DNA from: Streptomyces capitiformicae
GTDB taxonomy: Bacteria; Actinomycetota; Actinomycetes; Streptomycetales; Streptomycetaceae
Reading direction: 5' to 3'
NCBI RefSeq assembly: GCF_002214185.1
Contig: NZ_CP022161.1
Coordinates: forward strand, 7,199,486 to 7,263,485
DNA length: 64,000 nt
Shown here: positions 37,022 to 45,917 of the stretch, piece by piece
How positions within the stretch are numbered: the stretch's first letter is position 1
How the letters are laid out: the number at the start of each line of letters is the position of its first letter
Program-made: the position numbers and the translations under genes
Notes under the pieces: generated by a model
What the model was told of the DNA's origin: nothing
Seen by the model: the letters and a program-made list of their open reading frames with translations, nothing else
Databases searched by the model: none

Positions 37022-38418
37022 GCGGTCCGCTCCAGAACCGGGGTGGCCTGCGCGGCCTGGTGGGCCTGCCAGAGGACGACCACCGCGAGCACTCCCCCGC
37101 ACACCGCCAGGGCGATCTGCTCGGAGTCCGCCGGGTACCCGCTCGGCAGCACGGCCAGCGCGAGCACCCCGCTGGCGGCGGCGATCCTGCGCTGCACGGA
37201 GGCGTCCCGTGCCGCCGCGGCGATGAGGAACAGCCCCCACAGGGCGTACCAGGGGCGTATCGCGGGGCCGAGCACGGCCACGACGGCCAGGCTGAGGCCG
37301 AGGGCGTAGACCGGGCCGGGTCTCAGGCGCAGCCATATGAAGAGGACGACGGCCAGGGTCACCAGCAGTCCGGCGGTACGCCAGGCCGGCAGGGCGAGCG
37401 GGGCGAGGTCGCTGCCCAGTTCGTGGAGCACGTTGCCGGTGACGCGGCCGAGGACGCTGGTCGGCGACCAGTTGTCCGGGGACACCGGGGTGCGCAGGGC
37501 GGCGATCCAGCCGTATCCCGTACCGGCCAGGGCGGTCGCCACGACCGTGGTGGCCGAAGCGACCGCCGCGGTCATCGCGGTCGTCCGTACCCAGTGGCTA
37601 CGTCCGCGCATCACGACCACGGCCAGCAGTCCGAGCGCGGCGGGCGCCTTCACCAGCGCGGCGAGCGTCACGAGAACGGCGCCGAGGAGGTACCAGCGGC
37701 CCCGCGCCATCACCAGTCCGACGCCCAGCAGCCCGAGCATCATCGCGTCGTTGTGGGCACCGGCCACGAGGTGGAGCAGGACCAGCGGGTTGAGCGCGCC
37801 GAGCCAGAGCGCGACGGCCGGGTCGGCGCCGCTGTGCCGGGCCAGGCGGGGCAGCGCCACCGCCATCAGGGCCACGCCGAGCAGGGCGATCACGCGCATC
37901 CCGATGAGCCCTGCCGGTATCCGCCCCTCGGTGAGGCCGGAGAGCCCGGACGCCACGGCGAGGAAGACCGGGCCGTACGGCGTCGCCGTGTGCCGCCACA
38001 TGGGCGCCACCTCGTCAGCGAGCGGTCCGCCGAGCCGGGCGGGCCCGTGCATGTAGACGTCGATGTGCGCGTCGACCATGGCGCCCTGGGCGAGGTAGCT
38101 GTACACGTCCCGGCTGAACAGCGGCGGCGCGAGCAGCAGGGGGGCCGCCCAGACGGCCAGAACGAGCAGCAGTGAGCGGGACGTCGGTGGTTCGGGGCCG
38201 CGTATCACCTTCCCCAACAGCGCCCAGGCGGCTATCAGCAGGACGACGCCGAAGTAAACACCGACCAGACCCAGCGCACCGCGCCCCGAGGTCGGCGAGA
38301 GCAGATCCTGGACGGGCAGGGCACCGGCGGTTTCACCTCCCAGGGCGAGAAAGGCGGATCCTGCCAGGCCAAGGGCCTGGCAGCGGCGAAGGTCGACGGG
38401 AAAAGCGATGGCCAACAC
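37018..38418 (-). CDS. MptB-like polyprenol-phosphomannose-dependent mannosyltransferase
   Basis: This 466-residue polytopic protein has 12 or more hydrophobic segments. The GT-C signature is LFSRDVYSYLAQGAMVDAHI in the first external loop, and other family motifs are TATPYGPVFLAVASGLSGL and ALNPLVLLHLVAGAHNDAMM. MptA/MptB enzymes extend the alpha-1,6-mannan core of lipomannan in Corynebacteriales; Streptomyces homologs are uncharacterised. The GTG start at 38418 has no clear Shine-Dalgarno site. It is coupled by an ATGA overlap to the GT87 gene, so both are probably made together. Confidence 0.85.
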   Translation of the reverse strand: MLAIAFPVDLRRCQALGLAGSAFLALGGETAGALPVQDLLSPTSGRGALGLVGVYFGVVLLIAAWALLGKVIRGPEPPTSRSLLLVLAVWAAPLLLAPPLFSRDVYSYLAQGAMVDAHIDVYMHGPARLGGPLADEVAPMWRHTATPYGPVFLAVASGLSGLTEGRIPAGLIGMRVIALLGVALMAVALPRLARHSGADPAVALWLGALNPLVLLHLVAGAHNDAMMLGLLGVGLVMARGRWYLLGAVLVTLAALVKAPAALGLLAVVVMRGRSHWVRTTAMTAAVASATTVVATALAGTGYGWIAALRTPVSPDNWSPTSVLGRVTGNVLHELGSDLAPLALPAWRTAGLLVTLAVVLFIWLRLRPGPVYALGLSLAVVAVLGPAIRPWYALWGLFLIAAAARDASVQRRIAAASGVLALAVLPSGYPADSEQIALAVCGGVLAVVVLWQAHQAAQATPVLERTA

Positions 38419-38510
38419 TCTGTCACCATGTCAACGCGGGGTGGCGGGCAGGCAACATGATGCCCTCCGGACAGGAACCGCGACATGGCCAGGATGTGAG
38501 CAGTGGTTTG

Positions 38511-39449
38511 TCAGAAGACCGACAAACCCGTCAGTGTCGTGAACCGGTCCAGTGCCGCCACTCCCACCACCGAGTTGCCCCGCTCGTCCAGGCCCGGACT
38601 CCACACGCACAGCGTGCAGCGCCCCGGTACGACCGCGATGATGCCGCCGCCCACGCCGCTCTTGCCGGGCAGGCCCACGCGGTAGGCGAAGTCGCCGGCC
38701 GCGTCGTAGGTGCCGCAGGTCAGCATGACCGCGTTGACCTGCTTGGCCTGACTGCGGGTCAGCAGGCGGGTGCCGTCGGCGCGGACGCCGTGGCGGGCCA
38801 GGAAGGTGGTGGCGAGGGCCAGGTCGGCGCAGGAGGCGTTGAGGGAGCACTGACGGAAGTACTGGTCCAGGAGGGCCGGTACGGGGTTGTCGATGTTGCC
38901 GTAGGACGCCATGAAGTGGGCGAGGGCGGCGTTGCGGTCGCCGTGGGCGGACTCGGAGGCGGCGATCTCCTCGTCGAAGCCCAGGTCCGGGTTGCCGCTC
39001 TCCGCGCGGAGGAAGGACAGCATCTCGCCGGCCGCGTCGCCGGTACGGGTCTGGAGGCGGTCGGTGACGACCAGGGCGCCCGCGTTGATGAACGGGTTGC
39101 GCGGGATTCCGTTCTCGTACTCCAACTGGACCAGGGAGTTGAAGGGGTTGCCGGAGGGTTCGCGGCCGACGTGTTCCCAGAGTTCGTCGCCCTCGCGGGC
39201 CAGGTCGAGGGCGAGGGTGAAGACCTTGGTGATGGACTGCGTGGAGAACGGCTCCCGCCAGTCCCCCACGCCGTACACCGTGCCGTCGAGTTCCGCGACG
39301 GCCATCCCGAAACGGCGGGGGTCGCGGGCCGCGAGCGCCGGGATGTAGTCGGCGGGACGGCCGCGGCCCGGGGTCCGTTCCATCTCCTCGGCGATGCGTT
39401 CCAGGACCGGCTGGAAGGTGAGGGACGACGTCGTTGTCATGATCACCAT
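38511..39449 (-). CDS. glsA: glutaminase A
   Basis: This is a 312-residue serine-dependent beta-lactamase-fold glutaminase. I start at ATG 39449 because GGAGG lies just upstream; the internal ATG 39440 is too far from it. Family motifs are the catalytic STQSITKVFTLALD, NPFINAGALVVTDRL, SYGNIDNPVPALLDQYFRQC and GLPGKSGVGGGIIAVVPG. It converts glutamine to glutamate and ammonia in the cytosol. It lies 37 bp downstream of the aspartase gene on the same strand and fits an ammonia-releasing amino-acid catabolic group. Confidence 0.94.
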   Translation of the reverse strand: MVIMTTTSSLTFQPVLERIAEEMERTPGRGRPADYIPALAARDPRRFGMAVAELDGTVYGVGDWREPFSTQSITKVFTLALDLAREGDELWEHVGREPSGNPFNSLVQLEYENGIPRNPFINAGALVVTDRLQTRTGDAAGEMLSFLRAESGNPDLGFDEEIAASESAHGDRNAALAHFMASYGNIDNPVPALLDQYFRQCSLNASCADLALATTFLARHGVRADGTRLLTRSQAKQVNAVMLTCGTYDAAGDFAYRVGLPGKSGVGGGIIAVVPGRCTLCVWSPGLDERGNSVVGVAALDRFTTLTGLSVF

Positions 39450-39486
39450 TGTGCCTCCGAGCCGGTCCTGGTCGCGTCGTGGCAGG

Positions 39487-40902
39487 TCAGGCCGCGGGTA
39501 CACCGCTGCCGGCGAGTACCTCCGGCTTCAGCAGCTGCTGGAGGCGTTCGGCGGGCAACAGGCCCTTCTCCTGGACGAGTTCGGCGACGCCGCGGCCGGT
39601 GGCGAGGGCCTCCTTGGCGATGTCGGTGGCCGCCGTGTAGCCGATGTGCGGGTTGAGGGCGGTGACCAGGCCGATGGAGTTCTCCACGGCCGCGCGCAGT
39701 TCCTCCTCGTTGGCGGTGATGCCGTCGACGCAGCGCTCGGCGAGGGTGAGGCAGGCGGCGCGCAGATGGGTGATCGACTCCGACAGGGAGTGCAGGATGA
39801 TCGGTTCGAAGGCGTTGAGCTGGAGCTGTCCGGCCTCCGCCGCCATGGTGATGGCGACGTCGTTGCCGATCACCTCGAAGGCCACCTGGTTGACGACCTC
39901 GGGAATCACCGGGTTGACCTTGCCCGGCATGATGGACGAACCAGCCTGCACCGGCGGCAGGTTGATCTCGTTGAGTCCCGCGCGCGGCCCGGAGGAGAGC
40001 AGGCGCAGGTCGTTGCAGCTCTTGGAGAGCTTGACGGCGATGCGCTTGAGCACGCCCGACATCTGCACGAAGGCACCGCAGTCCTGGGTGGCCTCGACAA
40101 GGTTGGCGGCGGTCACCAGCGGCAGCCCCGTGATCTCGGCGAGATGCCGTCGCGCCGACTCGGCGTACCCGGCGGGGGCGTTCAGGCCCGTGCCGATCGC
40201 GGTGGCGCCGAGGTTGATCTCGTGGACCAGTTCCACGGCCTCGGCGAGGCGGCTGCGGTCCTCGTCGAGCATCACCGCGTACGCCGAGAACTCCTGCCCC
40301 AGCGTCATCGGCACGGCGTCCTGGAGCTGGGTGCGTCCCATCTTCAGCACGTCGCGGAACTCGACGGCCTTGCGGGCGAAGGAGTCCTGGAGCACCGCCA
40401 TCGCCTTCAGCAGCTCGCGCACGGCGTAGACGGTCGCGATCTTGACGGCGGTCGGGTAGACGTCGTTGGTGGACTGGCCGAGGTTGACGTCCTCGTTGGG
40501 GTGCAGGTGCTCGTACTGGCCCCTCTCGTGGCCCAGCAGCTCCAACGCCCGGTTCGCGACGACCTCGTTGGCGTTCATGTTGGTGGAGGTGCCGGCACCT
40601 CCCTGCACGACGTCGACGACGAACTGGTCGTGCAGCTTGCCCTCCCGGATCTCCCGGCAGACCTCGATGATCGCGGCCGCCTTCTCGGGGGCGAGCAGAC
40701 CGAGTTCCTCGTTGGCGCGGGCGGCGGCCTCCTTGACGGCCGCCAGGGCGTCGATCAGGTGCGGGTAGGTCGAGATCGGGGTGCCGGTGATGGGGAAGTT
40801 CTCCGTGGCGCGCAGGGTGTGGACCCCCCAGTACGCGTCGGCGGGGACGTCGCGGTCTCCGAGCAGATCGTGTTCGCTACGGGTGGCTGCGGCGGCGGTC
40901 AT
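39487..40902 (-). CDS. aspA: aspartate ammonia-lyase
   Basis: This encodes 471 residues with the fumarase/aspartase signature GSSIMPGKVNP (the flexible SS loop holding the catalytic serine) plus GGAGTSTNMNANEVVANRAL and the HPNEDVNLGQSTND substrate loop. The enzyme deaminates L-aspartate to fumarate and ammonia. Together with the asparaginase and permease upstream it forms a route from imported asparagine to fumarate. A 256-bp gap with a strong hairpin separates it from the asparaginase gene, so it is probably a second transcript, continued into glsA. Confidence 0.95.
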   Translation of the reverse strand: MTAAAATRSEHDLLGDRDVPADAYWGVHTLRATENFPITGTPISTYPHLIDALAAVKEAAARANEELGLLAPEKAAAIIEVCREIREGKLHDQFVVDVVQGGAGTSTNMNANEVVANRALELLGHERGQYEHLHPNEDVNLGQSTNDVYPTAVKIATVYAVRELLKAMAVLQDSFARKAVEFRDVLKMGRTQLQDAVPMTLGQEFSAYAVMLDEDRSRLAEAVELVHEINLGATAIGTGLNAPAGYAESARRHLAEITGLPLVTAANLVEATQDCGAFVQMSGVLKRIAVKLSKSCNDLRLLSSGPRAGLNEINLPPVQAGSSIMPGKVNPVIPEVVNQVAFEVIGNDVAITMAAEAGQLQLNAFEPIILHSLSESITHLRAACLTLAERCVDGITANEEELRAAVENSIGLVTALNPHIGYTAATDIAKEALATGRGVAELVQEKGLLPAERLQQLLKPEVLAGSGVPAA

Positions 40903-41087
40903 GGCGGGGTGGGCCTTCTTTCCGTGAGGGTGCGGGTGGGGCGAGCAGGGTGTGCGGCGGCTTGTGCGGTTTTTTGCCGCCCCCGCCGCCCCTACCCGTC
41001 CCGTCTCCAGGGGGCGGCTGCCCCTTCGGCCCCGCTGCGCCTGAGAGCTCGGGGGGTGCGGTTTGTATGGCGGGTGCGGGTTGTCGT

Positions 41088-41130
41088 TGGTTGCTTGCGC
41101 AGGTCCCCGCGCCCCCAGGGGCGCGGGGGC
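41088..41130 (-). terminator. repeat-borne terminator after the asparaginase gene
   Basis: CCCCGCGCCCC (41105-41115) pairs perfectly with GGGGCGCGGGG (41118-41128) with a two-base gap at the tip. It lies 31 bp past the asparaginase stop on the minus strand. The flank at 41088-41115 matches 34564-34591 at 26 of 28 bases, so it is another copy of the intergenic repeat. Confidence 0.75.
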
Positions 41131-41158
41131 GGCGGGGGCGAAAACGGCTTCGGTACGG

Positions 41159-42199
41159 CTACTGGCGCGGCAGTGGGTCGAGCGCGCGGACCGGGCGGAC
41201 CTGGCCGACCGGGTGGCCGCCGCCCAGGAGGGGCTCGCCGGCGAACTCGGCGAGAGCCACGGGGTCGACGTCGGCCCGGACGAGCGCGGCGGCGGTCACC
41301 GGGACGCGCGCCCGGTTCGCCCCGTCCGCGATCTTCACGGCGACGGCCCGGCCGTCGGGGAGCGCGGCGACCTGCACGCCCTCGAAACCGTCCTTGCTGA
41401 GCAGGCCGGGCACGGCCCGCATCAGCGCGGCCACGTCGCGCCCGGCGCCGGACGCCAGCTCGGGGTGGTCGCGCATGGCGTCGGCGACCGCCCGCTCGGG
41501 CGTGCCCTCGGCGGCGGTGGTGATGCGGGCGAGGGCACGGGCCAGGCCGTGCAGGGAGACGGAGAAGAGAGGCGCGCCGCAGCCGTCGACGGTCACCTGG
41601 GCGATGGCCTGCCCGGTCATGTCCTCGACTATCTCGGCGATGGCCTGCTGCAGCGGGTGCGCCGGGTCGAGGTAGTCGTCGAGCGACCAGCCGTTCAGCT
41701 TGCACGTGTAGAGCATCGCCGCGTGCTTGCCGGAGCAGTTCTGCGCGAGGCGGGAAGGCCCGCGCCGGTCCCGTATCCACGCGTCGCGGACGGCGGGGTC
41801 GTACGGCATGTCCGTGACGTTGCGCAGGTCGCCCTCCGTGACCCCGGCGAGTTCCAGGATGCGCCGGGTTCCGGCGAGGTGGCGTTCCTCGCCGGAGTGG
41901 CTGGCGGCGGTCAGCGACAGCAGTTCGCCGTCCAGGGGCAGTCCGGCGCGCAGCATCGCCACGGCCTGGACCGGCTTGAGCGCCGACCGGGGGTAGAACG
42001 CCGCCTCGATGTCGCCGAGTTGGAGTTCCACCTCCCCGTCGGCACCCAGCACCACGACGGAGCCGTAGTGGATGCCCTCGATGACACCTCCGCGTACGAG
42101 GTGCGCGACGGGGGCGTGGAGCGGTTCCCGGATCGCGGGGGCCGCGGCCACCGGAGCCGCAGGGATCGCCGCAGCGCCGGTGGTCGTGGGGTCGTACAT
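41159..42199 (-). CDS. L-asparaginase II family protein
   Basis: This 346-residue protein is of the actinobacterial/rhizobial asparaginase type (PF06089), unrelated to E. coli AnsB. Family motifs are HYGSVVVLGADGEVELQLGD, FYPRSALKPVQAVAML, ASHSGEERHLAGTRRIL, AQNCSGKHAAML and VDGCGAPLFSVSLHGLARAL. The start (ATG 42199, with GTG one codon earlier) lies 9-12 bp from the permease stop, so the two are co-transcribed. It hydrolyses asparagine to aspartate and ammonia in the cytosol. Confidence 0.92.
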   Translation of the reverse strand: MYDPTTTGAAAIPAAPVAAAPAIREPLHAPVAHLVRGGVIEGIHYGSVVVLGADGEVELQLGDIEAAFYPRSALKPVQAVAMLRAGLPLDGELLSLTAASHSGEERHLAGTRRILELAGVTEGDLRNVTDMPYDPAVRDAWIRDRRGPSRLAQNCSGKHAAMLYTCKLNGWSLDDYLDPAHPLQQAIAEIVEDMTGQAIAQVTVDGCGAPLFSVSLHGLARALARITTAAEGTPERAVADAMRDHPELASGAGRDVAALMRAVPGLLSKDGFEGVQVAALPDGRAVAVKIADGANRARVPVTAAALVRADVDPVALAEFAGEPLLGGGHPVGQVRPVRALDPLPRQ

Positions 42200-42210
42200 C
42201 ACTGCCTGGT

Positions 42211-43653
42211 TCACGCATCCGCTCCGGTCGAGTTCCGGGCGGCCCGGCGGCGTATACCGAACCAGCCCACCACGAGTGCTCCCACGATCAGCGGGATGCA
42301 CAGCACCGTCGTGCGGCCGGCGCCGCCGTCGGCGTACATGAGGACCAGCACGGACGCGAGGAAGAACAGCGTCACGAGTTCGGTCCAGGGGGAGCCCGGG
42401 AGCTGGTAGCTCGGCCGGGTCAGTTCGCCCTTCTGTGTCTTCTGCCAGAAGAGCAGATGGCAAATCATGATCATGCCCCAGGTGCAGATGATGCCGATCG
42501 CGGCGAAGTTGAGGACGATCTCGAAGGCGTCGGCGGGGACGAAGGCGTTCAGCCCGACACCGAGGACACAGATACCGCTGGTGAGCAGGATGCCGCCGTA
42601 CGGGACCTGGCTGCGGCTCATCACCGAGGTGAACTTCGGTGCGGAGCCGGACATCGCCATCGAGCGCAGGATGCGGCCGGTGGAGTACAGGCCGGAGTTG
42701 AGCGACGACATGGCGGCGGTGAGCACGACCAGGTTCATGACGCCGCCCGCCGCCGGGACACCGATGTTGGAGAGCACGGTGACGAACGGGCTCTCGTCCT
42801 TCGAGTACGCGGACCAGGGCAGCAGCATCGACAGCAGGACGACCGAGCCGACGTAGAACAGGCCCACGCGCCACATGATCGAGTTGATGGCCTTCGGCAT
42901 GATCTGCTCGGGGTTCTCGGTCTCACCGGCGGCGACACCGACCAGCTCGACGGAGGCGTAGGCGAAGACGACGCCCTGGATGATCAGCAGCATGGGCAGC
43001 AGCCCGTTGGGGAAGACGCCGCCGTTGTCGGTGATCAGGGACGGGCCGGGGGTGGTGTCACCGACCTCGTGCTGGGTGACCAGCAGGAAGATGCCGATGC
43101 ACATGAAGACGACGAGCGCTCCGACCTTGATGATCGCGAACCAGAACTCCAGTTCGCCGAACATCTTCACCGAGATCAGGTTCACGGTGAGGACCACCGC
43201 GAGCGCGATCAGCGCGATCACCCACTGCGGGATGTCGGAGAACATGCCCCAGTAGTGGGTGTAGACGGCGACGGCCGTGATGTCGGCGATACCGGTGGTG
43301 GCCCAGTTCAGGAAGTACATCCAGCCGGCCGTGTACGCGCCCTTCTCCCCGAGGAACTCACGGGCGTAGGACACGAACGCGCCGGACGAGGGCCGGTACA
43401 GGACCAGTTCGCCGAGGGCGCGGACGACGAGGAAGGCGAAGACGCCGCAGACGGCGTACGCGATGAAGAGGGAGGGGCCGGCGTCGGCGAGCCGGCCGCC
43501 GGCGCCGAGGAAGAGGCCGGTGCCGATCGCGCCGCCGATGGCGATCATATTGACGTGCCGGGCCTTGAGGGACTTGCTGTAGCCCTGGTCGCCCGCGTCG
43601 ACATGGGGTGCGGCCGGTGTGCGCGTCTCGTCTTTGAGGTGCTGCTCGCTCAC
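42211..43653 (-). CDS. ansP: APC-family amino-acid permease (probable asparagine permease)
   Basis: This 480-residue, 12-helix transporter has the APC signature near the N-terminus (KARHVNMIAIGGAIGTGLFL), SGAFVSYAREFLGEKGAYTA and VFAYASVELVGVAAGETENP. The GTG start at 43653 overlaps the GntR regulator stop (GTGA), and its stop is followed closely by the asparaginase gene. Sequence alone places it in the AnsP/GabP/CycA group; the asparagine assignment comes from the operon context. Confidence 0.88.
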   Translation of the reverse strand: MSEQHLKDETRTPAAPHVDAGDQGYSKSLKARHVNMIAIGGAIGTGLFLGAGGRLADAGPSLFIAYAVCGVFAFLVVRALGELVLYRPSSGAFVSYAREFLGEKGAYTAGWMYFLNWATTGIADITAVAVYTHYWGMFSDIPQWVIALIALAVVLTVNLISVKMFGELEFWFAIIKVGALVVFMCIGIFLLVTQHEVGDTTPGPSLITDNGGVFPNGLLPMLLIIQGVVFAYASVELVGVAAGETENPEQIMPKAINSIMWRVGLFYVGSVVLLSMLLPWSAYSKDESPFVTVLSNIGVPAAGGVMNLVVLTAAMSSLNSGLYSTGRILRSMAMSGSAPKFTSVMSRSQVPYGGILLTSGICVLGVGLNAFVPADAFEIVLNFAAIGIICTWGMIMICHLLFWQKTQKGELTRPSYQLPGSPWTELVTLFFLASVLVLMYADGGAGRTTVLCIPLIVGALVVGWFGIRRRAARNSTGADA

Positions 43654-44381
43654 GCCTCGGGTCCGCCTTCCGTGGGGGTGTCCGTGCGTGGGGAACGCAC
43701 GATGTGGGTGAGGGTGGTCTCGACGCGGTCGAGGTGGTGGGACATGGCCTCCACCGCGTCGTGTTCGGAACCGTCGATCAGCGCCTCGACGATGGCCCGG
43801 TGCTCGCGATTGGACTGCTCGCGCCGGCCGCCCAGTTCGTTGAGGAAGGCCGACTGACGCGCCAGTGCGTCCCGGATCTCCTCGATGACCCGGCGGAACA
43901 CCGGGTTTTGGGCGGCCTCGGCCACGGCCAGGTGGAACAGCGTGTCCATCGCGACCCAGGCGGTGGTGTCGGTCTCCCGCTCCATCCGGTCCAGGAGGTG
44001 GGCCAGATGGTCCAGGTTCTCGGGGGTGCGGCGCGCCGCCGCGTACCCGGCGACCGGGATCTCCACATGGCGGCGTACTTCGAGCAGGTCGCTGGCCGCG
44101 TAGTCGCCGAAGGTGGGGTCCTCGACGGTGTTCGCGATCACGAAGGTGCCCTTGCCGGTACGGGACTGGGTCAGGCCCATCACCTGCAGGGCGCGCAGCG
44201 CCTCACGGAGCACCGGACGGCTCACTTCGAGCTGCCGGCACAGCTCCGCCTCGGAGGGGAGCTTCTCGCCGATGGCGTACTTGCCGCGCTCGATGGCGCC
44301 GCGAAGGTGGGTGAGCACCGCTTCCATGGCGCTGACGCGCCGGGGTGCCGAGCCACCTGTCTGGCTGTCTGACAGGTTCAC
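43650..44381 (-). CDS. GntR-family regulator, FadR/FCD subgroup
   Basis: This 243-residue protein has an N-terminal winged helix (MEAVLTHLRGAIERGKYAIG, EKLPSEAELCRQLEVSRPVL, QSRTGKGTFVIANTVED) and a C-terminal all-helical FCD domain with the metal-type residues Asp and His in MDTLFHLAVAEAAQN and NREHRAIVEALIDG. It is the first gene of the gntR-permease-asparaginase operon and should control it in response to asparagine, aspartate or a related acid. The GTG start has an inverted repeat inside codons 2-9 that could be an autoregulatory operator. Confidence 0.92.
   Translation of the reverse strand: MNLSDSQTGGSAPRRVSAMEAVLTHLRGAIERGKYAIGEKLPSEAELCRQLEVSRPVLREALRALQVMGLTQSRTGKGTFVIANTVEDPTFGDYAASDLLEVRRHVEIPVAGYAAARRTPENLDHLAHLLDRMERETDTTAWVAMDTLFHLAVAEAAQNPVFRRVIEEIRDALARQSAFLNELGGRREQSNREHRAIVEALIDGSEHDAVEAMSHHLDRVETTLTHIVRSPRTDTPTEGGPEA
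44355..44377. promoter_or_regulatory. inverted repeat at the start of the gntR gene
   Basis: ACCTGTC (44355-44361) and GACAGGT (44371-44377) form a perfect 7-bp inverted repeat with a 9-bp spacer, inside codons 2-9 of the regulator. It is a candidate autoregulatory site. The position in coding sequence and the length allow chance occurrence. Confidence 0.3.
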
Positions 44382-44479
44382 GGGGGTGATCCTGCGGGTG
44401 ACGGGAGGGGGCTGTCAAGGGGGCGCGGGTTCGATCTTCGGGCTGGTGGGCGTGGTGGATCACTCCGGTGGCGCGGGGC

Positions 44480-44854
44480 TCACGCCCAGAGGGCCTCCGC
44501 CAGCGCCATCCCCACAAAAGCCGCGCCCAGCCCGGCCACCACGCTCGCGACGACGTTGGCGACGGCGTGGAAGCGCGCGCCGTCCTGGGCGAGGCGCAGG
44601 GTCTCGTACGAGAAGGTCGAGTACGTGGTGAGCGCCCCGCACAGGCCGGTGCCGAGCAGAAGTTGCAGATGGGACGTGGCGGCACCGGCGGTCACAGCGC
44701 CGGTGAGGACGCCGAGGGCCAGGGATCCGGCGACGTTCACGGTGAACGTGCCCCAGGGGAAGACCGTGTCGTGGCGGGACTGCACGACACGGTCGGTGAG
44801 GTAGCGCAGCGGCGCGCCGACCATTCCGCCGACGATGACGAGGAGCCAGTTCAC
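44480..44854 (-). CDS. crcB: CrcB/Fluc fluoride channel subunit (second copy)
   Basis: This 124-residue protein has four transmembrane helices. Fluc motifs are [14 protein letters not shown] in helix 1, [18 protein letters not shown] in helix 2 with the conserved Asn, and [16 protein letters not shown] with the Phe-box and the sodium-site TTYSTF break. GTG 44854 overlaps the stop of the DUF190 gene (GTGA). Fluc channels work as dual-topology dimers, and paired genes make heterodimers. It exports fluoride that leaks into the cytoplasm as HF. Confidence 0.92.
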   Translation of the reverse strand: MNWLLVIVGGMVGAPLRYLTDRVVQSRHDTVFPWGTFTVNVAGSLALGVLTGAVTAGAATSHLQLLLGTGLCGALTTYSTFSYETLRLAQDGARFHAVANVVASVVAGLGAAFVGMALAEALWA

Positions 44855-45216
44855 GACGATGCTTCGCCCTTCGCGTTCGTGACGACGACCTCGCATGGAT
44901 CGAGGGTGACGAGCCCCTCGGTGACCAGTTCGTCCAACTGCGGCAGGAACGCCCGTACGCGCTCCTCGGCGTCCACGACGATCACCGCGACCGGCAGTTC
45001 CTCGCTGAGCGAGAGCAGCCGTGAGGTGTGGACGACCGAGGAGGCGCCGAAGCCCTCGATGCCCCGGAAGACGCTGGCGCCCGCGAGGCCGGCGGCGTGC
45101 GCCCGGTGCACGATCTCGCTGTACAGCGGCTTGTGGTGCCAGGTGTCGTGCTCGCCGATCAGGACGGTGAGGCGGAGGGCGGGGCCGGTGAGCGGTGTCC
45201 GTTCGGGTTTGGTCAT
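44851..45216 (-). CDS. DUF190 protein in the fluoride operon
   Basis: This 121-residue soluble protein of the DUF190 (PII-like fold) family has the motifs [39 protein letters not shown] and [20 protein letters not shown]. The GIEGFG turn and the EDT/EHD start are typical. Genes of this family are found next to crcB in many bacteria. Its role is not known; a ligand-sensing partner by analogy with PII is inference. It overlaps both crcB genes by four bases. Confidence 0.9.
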   Translation of the reverse strand: MTKPERTPLTGPALRLTVLIGEHDTWHHKPLYSEIVHRAHAAGLAGASVFRGIEGFGASSVVHTSRLLSLSEELPVAVIVVDAEERVRAFLPQLDELVTEGLVTLDPCEVVVTNAKGEASS

Positions 45217-45695
45217 CGTCGCCTCCCTGTGAGGGCCAGGCGGGCTGTCGTCGCCGCCAGCCAGACCGCCGTGAGGGCGGCGAGGAGGGTGGCGGCGAGG
45301 TAGGCGAGGGCGGTGCGGGGGTGGCCGTCCTCGACCAGCCGCTGGATGTCGATGGCGTAGGTCGAGAAAGTGGTGAAGCCGCCGAGCACTCCGGTGCCGA
45401 AGAAGGGCCGTACCAGGCGGTGGGCGGCCCAGATGTCCATGATCACGACCATGAAGAGGCCGATCACGAAGCAGCCGACGACGTTCACCCAGAATGTGGT
45501 CCAGGGGAAGGCGCCGGACTGCGTGGGCCACAGCAGCGACGCGCCGTAGCGGGCCGCCGCGCCGATGCCGCCGCCGAGGGCGACAACCGCGACGACGGGT
45601 GCCTGGCCCTGCCAGGGGGAATGCCTCGCCGACCGGCGGGCGACGACTGCGGGGGGACGGTGGGCCTCGACCTCGTCGGGGTGCGGGACTGTCAT
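45213..45695 (-). CDS. crcB: CrcB/Fluc fluoride channel subunit (first copy)
   Basis: This 160-residue Fluc protein starts at ATG 45695 with GAGGAGGAG upstream. It carries a charged N-terminal extension of about 45 residues rich in His, Arg and Pro before helix 1. Channel motifs are [39 protein letters not shown] and [19 protein letters not shown]. It is the first gene of the crcB-DUF190-crcB operon. Its divergence from the third gene supports a heterodimeric channel. Confidence 0.92.
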   Translation of the reverse strand: MTVPHPDEVEAHRPPAVVARRSARHSPWQGQAPVVAVVALGGGIGAAARYGASLLWPTQSGAFPWTTFWVNVVGCFVIGLFMVVIMDIWAAHRLVRPFFGTGVLGGFTTFSTYAIDIQRLVEDGHPRTALAYLAATLLAALTAVWLAATTARLALTGRRR

Positions 45696-45917
45696 GTGCG
45701 TAGGTCTCCTCCTCGCGCCCCACCACCGCGCCGCGAGGCGGATCACGGCTGATCAACAGCGTAACCCCGGGCCTGCCGGGCCCGCACACCCCCCGGCGCC
45801 GGACGTCGGCCCTGGCTCACCCGGCCTCCCGGGCAGCTCGCACACCGCGACCCGCGCTCCCACCAAGCCCCCGTGACCTCGGGTTATGGTGACCGCCACC
45901 GAACAGGGAGGAGCACC

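Noticed and set aside
45696..45917. Fluoride riboswitch upstream of crcB
   Set aside because: I could not find the conserved pseudoknot sequence in this stretch, and the sequence is too short and GC-rich to argue for one by eye.
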